Source: Glomus cerebriforme (taxonomy: Eukaryota; Glomeromycota; Glomeromycetes; Glomerales; Glomeraceae). Taken from it: 14,465 nt of DNA. Of this stretch, positions 8,114 through 14,465 are shown one piece after another. The stretch's first letter is position 1, and every line of letters begins with the position of its first letter. The position numbers were made by a program, and so were the translations under genes. The DNA lies in the NCBI GenBank assembly GCA_003550305.1, contig QKYT01000046.1, positions 247,940 through 262,404 of the forward strand, written 5' to 3'. The notes under the pieces were generated by a model, which was not told the origin of the DNA, searched no databases, and worked only from the letters and a program-made list of their open reading frames with translations.

Positions 8114-8187
8114 GTTTGTTAGGGTTATCTACTTTATTTTTTTTAATAAAACATTTTACTAACGTTTCTTTCATTTTCTTGTTATAG

Positions 8188-8487
8188 GTTCTTCTGGGCA
8201 TGAGTATGTGAGATTTNAATGAAAATATCTTAGTTGTTTGTTAGAATCGAACCAACTGGAACTATGTCCAAACTATTAACAACATATAAAGAATAGAAAC
8301 TTAGTTTTTTTTATATTTAATAATAAGTAAATTAGTTTTTAATTTGTAAATATATTTGACTATAATTAATAAAATTAATAAAGTATAAATTACATTATAC
8401 AACTAAAAAGTAAATGTATAATGATAATAAACAGAAATATAGTAAAAATTTACAAATGAAGTTATTTNGAANATTTGCTTTNTAAAA
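8188..8487. other. 3' flank of the module array
   Basis: The last acceptor (AG at 8186-8187) opens into a block starting GTTCTTCTGGGCATGAG that has no obvious donor, like a terminal exon. It is followed by A+T-rich sequence to the right subterminal region. N bases at 8217, 8468, 8472 and 8482 limit reading. No open frame. Confidence 0.4.
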
Positions 8488-8527
8488 TTCTGCACAGATT
8501 TTTAATACTTAAATAATCTGTGCAGAA
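8488..8527. repeat. Right subterminal hairpin, 13-bp arms
   Basis: TTCTGCACAGATT (8488-8500) is perfectly inverted at 8515-8527 with a 14-nt A+T loop. The arm contains the same CTGCACAGAT core found in the terminal repeats, so it is probably a transposase-recognition repeat of the 5839-8633 element. Confidence 0.65.
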
Positions 8528-8587
8528 ATCATAAATTTTTTTTTTTTAAAATTTGATGATATGTCTGAAGATTTGTACAGGATTATC

Positions 8588-8633
8588 ATATTGCAAACCT
8601 GCACAGATCTGTGGACTAAAAAATTTGCTGATG
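8588..8633 (-). repeat. Right terminal inverted repeat
   Basis: Inverted partner of 5839-5884, containing CTGCACAGATCTG and ending TTTGCTGATG next to TA (8634-8635). A GTATCTTTATAGTAT motif overlapping this end (8633-8647) nearly repeats 5814-5828 on the left flank. Confidence 0.75.
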
Positions 8634-8704
8634 TATCTTTATAGTATATTTTATATATGGTAAATATTTGGTATTTGCATATCATATAATATATATACAA
8701 TCAG

Positions 8705-8757
8705 ACTTCCATATAATTACCTAATCAGTCCCTTAAAATCAGTAATTATATAGAAGT
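8705..8757. mobile_element. Decayed palindromic MITE, Tigger-like layout
   Basis: Arms 8705-8720 and 8742-8757 match at 15 of 16 positions (ACTTCCATATAATTAC against inverted ACTTCTATATAATTAC). The loop contains CAGTCCCTTAAAATCAG. The layout (a pyrimidine run, a TATA-rich arm, and a loop with GTCCC and AAA) parallels the fresher palindrome at 10-82, so it is probably an older relative. The outer ends have decayed and the borders are uncertain. Confidence 0.45.
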
Positions 8758-8965
8758 ATATTTATATAAAGGTATTAAAATTAAAAATTTCTTAATTTCA
8801 ATTAAAATTAGTAAATTATAATTTGTGTATTTTCATTTTTGGTAATAGCCATTCAATAAAAAAATTTTTGCTAATTTTTGCATATAATATTTATTCTTAA
8901 AAAAAAAAATTTGGAGAAGTTTTCTTGCAAAAAATAATCTTTTATATAGTAAATGGATTTTGTAA

Positions 8966-10532
8966 CTAATATTGGATGTAACGTATCACATATATTGTAT
9001 CTGGCATATGGCCCAAAATCTACCTAAACATTTTAAAAATAAACTTGGTACTGCAGATTTCAAAATGTTTATTCATGATTTTTGAAAAACTCACAACTCA
9101 TTATATGCAGAGGTTTTTGAGCAAAGGTTTCAAGCTTTATTAGATAATTTTCCTAATGGCAATGATTATTTAAATAATCCAATTTATTCAATAAGACATT
9201 CATTGGGCACAAGCATTTGTAAATAGAATATTCACAGCTGGTATGCAGTCAACACAATGCATTAAATTAATAAATGTGATTATTTATAAAATTGTTAATT
9301 TTAGTTTCACAATGGCAGATATAGTTGAGGCATTAGATTTTCAAATATGGAAAGAAAAAATGAATAAGAATTTTATAGCATGGAAATATAAATCAACTAT
9401 ATATTATTAACCATTTGCTGTAGAAAATTTTTTTAGTAATATTAATAATATAATTCAAAAATATTTCTCACCTCGAATTGTTGAAGAATTATATAAGCAA
9501 ATATGTGAATCAATACTCTATAAATGTGAAAAATTAGATATTAAAGATACATTTGAGTTTATTAAAGATCAGTTGGTAAGTAATTAGAGTTATAGCAAAG
9601 TGTTATTATTAATATTAATTTTTAATTGCTATACACATATTTTAGGATCAGAATGAAATTACTGAAAATCAAGTAATGCTAAATAATCAAGAAGAAATCA
9701 ATAATATTAAAGACTGCTATGATTTTTGGTAGGCTTACTTAAAATCATTGCTAAATTCAGTACCAAGAAAAACAATTAAAAAAGTATAGTGGATTATTTC
9801 ATATATAGTACTGAATTCATATCAGCATATTATTATTTTAAAAGATGGAACTTATTTATATACATACTTATTATTGGTTTCACATGGGATCATTTGCTAT
9901 CATTATTTTAAATTGATGGTTGAAAATCCAAATATTATTTCATATAATGTTAATACTAATGAGATGGTTTTAGGATTATGCTTGGAATCATGCAGATTCT
10001 ATTTTTAATGAGCCTTTTATTAGAACATCATCTAAAAACTTAAAGCCAATTCATGATAATAATACCGATCAAAGGACTTATCTCAATTCTAGGCATTATA
10101 ATAGCATTCAAGAAGTTGAAATTTGTCATATTACATAAAAAAAAGTGGATTATGGTCAAATCATGAGATATTTCAAGAAAGCATTAAATTACTTATTTGA
10201 AAATGATGATCAAGAGAATTTAGATGATATCATATTGGCTTACATTTTGGAAAAAAAAATGAAATAATAAGACTCAATTAGAGAAAAAAGTTTTTAAAGA
10301 TAATTTAACTAATCAATTAAAGATGTCTGATGGTTATATATATGATGTAAATAATATTGGAAATTTATTAAAACATCAAGAAAAAGGTAGACCCACAGTT
10401 AAATGATTAAAACCTTATAATGAACAAAAAATTAAGGCAGGTATTAGTAATAAGACATAAAAAGAAAATGTGTACAAAGAAGATATTGAAATTTTGAATA
10501 CTAGTAATATGAATGGACATAAGTGTGGTTTA
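8966..10532 (+). pseudogene. MULE/FAR1-type transposase relic
   Basis: The relic begins in the middle of the DDE region: the C-I-W-H motif (codons 8996-9007) followed by MAQNLPKHFKNKLG is the C..WH part of Mutator-like transposases. After TGA at 9083 and a frameshift near 9203, the text WAQAFVNRIFTAGMQSTQ fits the same family. A 70-nt intron (9576-9645) separates the C-terminal half. That half has a SWIM-like zinc-binding region (9859-9903), then about 170 residues that match what I know of this family in Rhizophagus, ending at a Cys-rich zinc-knuckle start (HKCGL, ends about 10532). There are at least three frameshifts and about nine stops. The N-terminal DNA-binding part and first catalytic Asp are missing. 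It is not functional. Confidence 0.75.
9576..9645 (+). other. 70-nt intron within the MULE relic
   Basis: The donor GTAAGT at 9576 follows codon TTG (phase 0) and the acceptor TTTTAG ends at 9645. The downstream reading resumes in frame with GATCAGAATGAA. The in-frame TAG inside would otherwise break the protein. Intron-like T-rich sequence precedes the acceptor. Confidence 0.7.
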
Positions 10533-10533
10533 C

Positions 10534-11181
10534 TAAGTATTTTACTTGTATTAAGGAATTGCAGATTGTTTTACCTAGTATAAGAAACATAACTTCCATA
10601 GCTTCTAATCTTCTAGCAATAATATATTCTCTAAATTTATCATTTTCCATAATGTTAAAAATATAAAAGAGTTTAGATTTAGCTATATATTTAGTAACAT
10701 ATTTAGTAAATCCTATTGAAATCACATATTTAGCATTCATGTGAGTATTTCAGATCAGAAAAGTTTCAGGATAATAGGATACTACCCATTGATCAATAGG
10801 TTTTATATATTTATAAATATATTTGCAAAAATTTGAATCAATATATATGATATCAGAAAATGGACATAAAAATCCTTTCTTACATTACTCACCAAAAAGT
10901 GTAGGACCACTACATTTTAATGGATCACAGCGATGAATTTGATAAGTTAAAACTTTTTAATATAATTCTGGTTCTTGTTCTAGATCTGGTAAATCAAAAC
11001 GTATAATATCATTTTGAATCATATATTCAATTGATTTGGTAGTCCAGTAACAACCATATGTGTGAGTTGCTCCTCTATTTTGAAATTCAATTTAATCAAA
11101 AAAATCTGTCATTTTTTTATATTTATTTTTTTAAAAATCTAAATTGATATATAAAGTAAAGAGCATAATATAAGGGCAGAT
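10534..11181 (-). pseudogene. Helitron Rep relic, HUH nuclease half
   Basis: This is the 3' part of a minus-strand Helitron Rep/helicase gene, downstream in gene order of the retroposon insertion. It holds the HUH-type region as EFQNRGATHTYGCYW (about 11041-11090), where the second His of the H-x-H metal site is Tyr (codon 11056-11058). Further on are a CDPLKCSG zinc-type segment, WVVSYYPETFLI, and the relaxase tyrosine motif KYVTKYIAK with both Tyr present (10699-10701 and 10687-10689). Text then runs through MEVMFLILGKTICNS to VKYLV near the junction with the MULE relic. The helicase domain is absent, so the gene is truncated at this side. Several stops and at least one frameshift occur. 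Helitron Rep normally nicks and joins DNA ends in rolling-circle transposition. Confidence 0.75.
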
Positions 11182-11197
11182 TTATTAGAATAGTATT
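11182..11197. repeat. Target-site duplication, left copy (16 bp)
   Basis: TTATTAGAATAGTATT, repeated exactly at 12792-12807. Read on the minus strand it is coding sequence of the Helitron relic (NTILI). Confidence 0.85.
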
Positions 11198-11671
11198 TTT
11201 TTTTTTTTTTTTTTTTTGAAGACGCGTTGTCAAATGAATTTTATTCTGTAAATCAGTGAGCATTGCTCGGAATACAATAACAAACAAAATATACAAAGAC
11301 AAATGTAAGACCTCCATCCCAAAGGAAAATTCTAACGCGTCACACTTACGTAGCATGAGTCCTCAGAGTGAGGACTGAAGCAAGGCCTCCTTAGATATTA
11401 GATGCTCTGATTCTCCCTCACACCCCAGTGCTAACACCAAAAAAAATAAACCCTTCAATCAGTTACCCCAAATCTCCCCTCAACCTTTTGGGTCTTCAAA
11501 CTAGTACGATTTGTTAAAGGTAATTTATAGAAGACGGCTACTAGTACTAACCTCCAGAAAGAAAGGAATACTATCTAATACTAAAACTAAAGACATAAAA
11601 AGAAAATAGACCTACTTCTATCTCTACATCTTCCCTACCAAGACCGGTATTCTGTCACCCTAACGGATGCT

Positions 11672-11828
11672 CCAGATGAATCGAGACGACTGCTTATACT
11701 GTCTCGTCTGAAGGCCATCACAAAATACCTTGCCTCCCCCTCCGCCTTGATAGGTATTAATTCCAGAATAGGCCAATTCCTTATGGCCCAGATTCCCATA
11801 ATCCAGTGAATCGAGACGACTTCTTATC
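11672..11828. repeat. Internal direct repeat of the retroposon
   Basis: CCAGATGAATCGAGACGACT (from 11672) recurs as CCAGTGAATCGAGACGACTT (from 11803), 131 bp apart. Both are followed by CTTAT. The repeat lies inside the retroposon body and may reflect an internal duplication or a repeated structural motif. Confidence 0.6.
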
Positions 11829-12318
11829 CAAATATGTTCAGCGGTTATCTGATTCTATCGAAGAATTCAGATCCTTGATATACTTATTGCAGAAAAAATA
11901 ACGTCTTGCATCCAGCGACCCCAAACTGATTCTACCCATTTAACGCACCCGACCCTGTACCCAACGTCTTCGCAAACCTTTTATTCTTTTTATTAATTTT
12001 TCTATTCTACTACTAATGACGTCGCCTTCAGGGGCAAAAATAAGGATCACCATCTGTGAAACAAAACCTAAGGATGTATTACAACAAGTGAACCAATCAT
12101 CAACAGATAATCGACTGTCAATCAAAATTTCCAGTACCTCTCCATCTCCCGCCAGAGGACACCACTCCGCAGTAGTTCTTCAAAATCTGCAGCCAAGGAA
12201 AGCAGATTGAGTATAGCGGTATATGTTTATGTTCCAAAGCCAGTTCGGTATTTGTCTTTACGAGCCTGAAAATCTTGATGTCCTTCCACCTTTCCACCAT
12301 CAAAAATGAAAAATAAAA

Positions 12319-12609
12319 TTATAATAAAGGGAAATATTCACCAAACTTATACTTCAGAAAAGCCTCTCCCTGCTGAGCCAAGCCTATACGACAACTCAGT
12401 GAAAAACCACTACACTTCCAAAGAAACTCCACGCTAGGCCTGCACCAGGGTCTACCAGGAGCAGCTACAAGTCCAACCCATCCGTCTTGTGCACATAGAG
12501 CGTATCTTAGAATACCAAACGACTGCTCAGGTATCAACTTTAGAGAAAGACGTAGGTGACTGAAAATTATATTGACCTGACATGCGAAGAAACTTGGTGT
12601 GCTGGACAC
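12319..12609 (-). other. 96-codon open frame in the retroposon, unassigned
   Basis: The longest open frame of the element in its own orientation. The product is mixed hydrophobic with several Cys (six in the first 75 residues) and ends in YKFGEYFPLL. It contains no YxDD-type, zinc-knuckle or nuclease motif that I can see. Frames upstream and downstream are closed, so this is more likely chance openness in GC-richer DNA than a gene. I list it because it is the only candidate coding content of the element. Confidence 0.2.
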
Positions 12610-12791
12610 TAAATAACAAACTTTCTAAACATCTCTAGTTAAGTCCAACGTCGTAGAGCAACTTTTCCTATGACTAAAAGACCGCTTTCTTAGGGCAAAC
12701 CGGCCAAAAAGCGCAACTTTTCTTTCCAAAACATCTTCAGAGAAATGGGCGTAAGGATCAGCAGGGAGAGTTGCCCCCCTATCATTCAATC

Positions 12792-12807
12792 TTATTAGAA
12801 TAGTATT
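12792..12807. repeat. Target-site duplication, right copy (16 bp)
   Basis: Exact second copy of 11182-11197, at the 5' border of the minus-strand retroposon. Removing the insertion and one copy restores a continuous Helitron reading frame across the site. Confidence 0.85.
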
Positions 12808-14184
12808 ATTATTATCTGTTTACTATAGTATATTATGAAGTTCAATTCACCTAATTTCTGCTATGAATAGAGTGATAAAAAGTGTAGAAAATCCAAATTT
12901 TTGCAACATTGAATTAAAATATAATTCTCTTTCCTGAAAGTAAAAATCTCCAGTTCTAATAAATATAGGAATTGGAATAGTTAAATCTTTATTAATACAT
13001 CTTGCATTTGAATAATTACTTTATTGAAGTAATTCATTTGTCATTGAAAAATGATACAATTTATCCACATTTCTTTTATGTAATATGCATTATGCATTCT
13101 AATGATAGTGAAGTTTTTCTATTTGTAAATAAATATAGGATGACTAATAGTGATTGAGTCTAAATCTTGGATCACTAAAAAGTATCATATGTTTAGCATA
13201 TTTTTCTAATATAATGAAAATGTCTTTTATCATCAGGAAATAGATGAGAAAATAAAAGAGATTCAAGATTTGGATCATAAATAGAAATTGTTAATGAATT
13301 ATTATTATTTACAAATCCTACCATTAATCTTAAATAATGAAAGTCTTTATTATGAACTTCATTAAGTAAATTAGTGTTTGGTATAATTATGTTATATTCA
13401 TTTATAGGTGGTGCAGTATCATCATTTGGAATATGAATAGCAATTAAAAATGATCCTATTATTCTCACGTTAGATCTTTAATGCAAGATATTAATATAGT
13501 TTTGCAAATAAGGATTATTTCTATTTAACCAAAAAGAGCTTGGATTTAGTGGTTGTAAGTAATTATAAGCTCCTATTATACCAAAATATAATGCTAATAC
13601 TTTAATATTGATTAAATAACCTATAATTTTCACAATATTATGATATTTTAAATATAAGTTAGAATCTAAACTTTTTTCAAGAGAATAATACAAATAAGCC
13701 GATGATAGAAACTTTCTGCAATGCAAAGATTCATCAAGAATTTTTGCTAATATTGGAAACTGGAATCTACTTTGTAACTTTGTATAAGAGAAATATGAAG
13801 AGATCTTAATAATTTGATGTTTTAATATACCATATTGATCATATACATTAATTTGATTGATCTCTTAAATTGAATAAGATTGTGAGAAGTTATATACAAT
13901 TCAAGTGGCCTTATTTTTATATAATAATCTTCCACAATAAACATAAGGAGTATCAGGATATTCTTTTAATAATCTAGATTGAAATTTATTATAAACATGC
14001 CAAAAGGTTTGGCTTAAAAATCTTTGTGGATTAGTTTATGAATAAGTTTATATTTGAATTATATGTATTAATAGTTATAACATTATTAACAGAATAAATT
14101 GAATTTGTTAAATTATTAGAGATTTCTGTTAAAGTATTATTTATATTTTCATATAGCACATCTATATAATAAGTATTATATATA
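12808..14184 (-). pseudogene. Helitron Rep relic, N-terminal half
   Basis: Minus-strand coding from about 14184 down to the retroposon. Segments in order: DVLYENINNTLTEISNNLTN (near 14150), a frameshift around 14030, FQSRLLKEYPDTPYVYCGRL, then an open stretch 13726-13481, one TAA (13478-13480) and an open stretch to 13193 in the same frame. These contain LSSAYLYYSLEKSLDSN, SFWLNRNNPYLQN and INEYNIIIPNTNLLNEVHN. After a frameshift near 13193, the frame KYAKHMILFSDPRFRLNHY to FYFQERELYFNSM carries seven more stops. This matches the N-terminal region of the large Helitron helicase-like proteins of Rhizophagus. The first part of the gene is cut off by the Tc1/mariner element at 14185. Confidence 0.75.
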
Positions 14185-14221
14185 CACTACTTGGAAAAAA
14201 GTAGGCGGACGCCATATTTTA
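14185..14221 (+). repeat. Left terminal inverted repeat of Tc1/mariner element
   Basis: Only one end is in the window, so the repeat length is a guess. The outer part contains CTACTT and AAGTAG (14187-14192, 14199-14204), which can pair around a 6-nt loop. Confidence 0.5.
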
Positions 14222-14372
14222 TTAATTACTCCAAGATGTACATAATAATTTGNNCTGAAATTTTNTCANNTGATAGTTTATGGTATAAATAAACAATGAC
14301 GTAATTGTTATTTCATTTATAGACAACAATCAAATGTGATCGACAAAATAGGATTTTGTACTACTTCGCACC

Positions 14373-14465
14373 ATGTATGATTTAACGGAAGCTGAACGCA
14401 ACCAGATTATTGGTCTATTTAAAGGTGGCGCTACCAGACAAAAAATTATTAAAATGCTTGGCTTT
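14373..14465 (+). CDS. Tc1/mariner transposase, N-terminal fragment (partial)
   Basis: The ATG at 14373 opens 31 codons that run off the window end without a stop. The text LTEAERNQIIGLFKGGATRQ, then KIIKMLGF, is the first helix-turn-helix of the paired-like DNA-binding region of Tc1-type transposases, where E-R-x-x-I and a G-x-S/T-x-x-x-I turn are usual. That region binds the terminal repeats. The start is chosen because it is the first ATG after the element end and the domain begins at once. No stop or frameshift occurs, unlike all other transposon genes here, so this may be the youngest insertion. The catalytic DDE/DDD domain lies outside the window. Confidence 0.8.
   Translation, partial: MYDLTEAERNQIIGLFKGGATRQKIIKMLGF

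Larger units (their letters stand above)
6195..8187 (+). repeat. Tandem micro-exon/micro-intron module array
   Basis: Nineteen acceptor-like TAG/CAG sites occur in series, with AG ending at 6218, 6323, 6444, 6564, 6686, 6807, 6928, 6973, 7088, 7180, 7279, 7423, 7532, 7640, 7746, 7854, 7961, 8070 and 8187. Seventeen are preceded, about 15-25 nt upstream, by TACTAAC or TACTAAT and a T-rich tract. Most exon-like blocks end in a GTAAGA, GTAATA, GTTCNT or GTTTGT donor. Intron-like segments are 59-79 nt, a normal size for this kind of fungus. The array runs on the plus strand. Block lengths (43, 33, 34) are mostly not multiples of three, and consecutive 43-nt blocks close all frames, so protein coding through the array is unlikely. 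Confidence 0.8.
5839..8633. mobile_element. 2.8-kb TIR element carrying a splice-module array
   Basis: Inverted ends of 46 bp lie at 5839-5884 and 8588-8633, both flanked outside by TA (5837-5838 and 8634-8635), consistent with TA target duplication. The outermost bases read CATCGGCAAATTTTTTAG on the left and CATCAGCAAATTTTTTAG on the inverted right. The ends carry repeated CTGCA/ATCTGTGCAG motifs that look like subterminal transposase-binding repeats. The interior has no transposase frame. Instead it holds about 19 tandem intron/exon-like modules (6219-8187). This is probably a non-autonomous DNA transposon that captured and amplified a spliced segment. The superfamily cannot be set from the ends. 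Confidence 0.65.
11198..12791 (-). mobile_element. 1.6-kb retroposon inserted in the Helitron relic
   Basis: A 1594-bp insertion bounded by exact 16-bp direct repeats, with a long T-tract (11198-11217) at its left edge, that is, a 3' poly(A) tail on the minus strand. Both features indicate target-primed reverse transcription, as for LINEs and SINEs. Base composition is clearly more GC-rich than the flanks. I read the minus strand and found no reverse transcriptase or endonuclease motif; the longest minus-strand frame (12319-12609, 96 codons) matches nothing I know. The last 310 bp match the short copy at 4836-5172. Near the tail, GTCCTCA and TGAGGAC (11359-11375) form a 7-bp hairpin. It may be a 5'-truncated LINE or a non-autonomous element sharing a LINE 3' end. 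Confidence 0.8.
14183..14465 (+). mobile_element. Tc1/mariner-type element, 5' part
   Basis: A terminal-repeat-like end begins after TA at 14183-14184 with CACTACTTGGAAAAAAGTAG and continues GCGGACGCCATATTTTA. A transposase start follows 188 bp later. The TA flank, short leader and transposase N-terminus are standard for Tc1/mariner. The right end is beyond the window, and N bases occur at 14253-14254, 14265 and 14269-14270. It inserted into the 5' part of the Helitron relic, which stops at this border. Confidence 0.75.

Noticed and set aside
6195..8187. CRISPR-like regular repeats
   Set aside because: Units of about 75-120 bp are homologous throughout, there are no unique spacers between short identical repeats, and the window is eukaryotic. 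The regularity comes from tandem splice-like modules.
5839..8633. Repeat-protein gene encoded by the micro-exons
   Set aside because: Block lengths of 43 and 34 nt shift the frame at each join, and joining consecutive type A blocks meets a stop in every frame.
8509..8700. 63-codon minus-strand open frame
   Set aside because: Spans the right terminal repeat of the 2.8-kb element and A+T-rich flank; Ile/Tyr/Lys-rich text typical of random A+T DNA.
11123..11356. 77-codon minus-strand open frame as a gene
   Set aside because: It is a chance fusion: its first part is the retroposon 3' end, then the poly(A) tail read as Lys, then genuine Helitron text. It crosses the insertion border, so it is not a natural gene.
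12016..12210. Plus-strand 64-codon open frame in the retroposon
   Set aside because: Overlaps minus-strand frames in GC-richer DNA, no family resemblance, and opposite to the element's orientation.
4836..12791. The two retroposon copies as LTRs of one element
   Set aside because: They are direct copies, but each has its own different 16-bp target duplication and poly(A) tail, and the DNA between contains unrelated elements.

Overview
This is a very A+T-rich eukaryotic window, most likely nuclear DNA of an arbuscular mycorrhizal fungus of the Rhizophagus type (Glomeromycotina). The inference rests on four things: the base composition, short introns of about 60-80 nt with TACTAAC-like branch points, remnants that look like protein families I associate with that lineage (a Crinkler-type nuclease-like domain, a SAM-like domain, a MULE/FAR1-type transposase, a Helitron Rep protein), and dense nested transposons. 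No intact full-length gene is visible. Almost every coding stretch is a pseudogene or transposon relic, and the only clean start is a Tc1/mariner transposase cut by the window end. A few N bases show this is draft assembly.

Layout: 1-1020 is non-coding, with a 73-bp palindromic MITE at 10-82 and a GC-richer hairpin island at 515-570. 1026-2313 holds a decayed effector-like gene whose C-terminal nuclease-like domain is broken by one in-frame TAG. 2864-3064 is a frameshifted, stop-interrupted SAM-like domain relic. 3138-3627 is a compound foldback element with four copies of one terminal repeat. 3785-4753 holds three unrecognised decayed coding segments, one coiled-coil-like. 4836-5172 is a short non-LTR-type retroposon with 16-bp target-site duplications (TSDs). 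5189-5838 is A+T-rich filler with a 40-bp palindrome.

5839-8633 is the most unusual object: an element with 46-bp terminal inverted repeats and TA flanks, no transposase, and an internal array of about 19 modules. Each module carries a TACTAAC/T branch-point-like box, a pyrimidine tract, a TAG acceptor, a 33-66-nt exon-like block and, in most cases, a GT donor. The array looks like a chain of micro-exons and micro-introns amplified in tandem, and it cannot be read as a protein across consecutive type-A blocks.

8966-10532 (+) is a 5'- and 3'-truncated MULE transposase relic with one convincing intron. It meets, tail to tail, a Helitron Rep relic on the minus strand (10534-14184). The Helitron relic was split by a second, 1.6-kb retroposon (11198-12791) of the same family as 4836-5172, whose 16-bp TSD lies inside the Rep reading frame. 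A Tc1/mariner element starts at 14185 and truncates the Helitron at its other side. Disabling changes are dominated by stops at positions where Gln, Arg or Trp codons would be expected, and by CpG loss in the array, so the region looks like old transposon sediment that decayed mainly by transitions.
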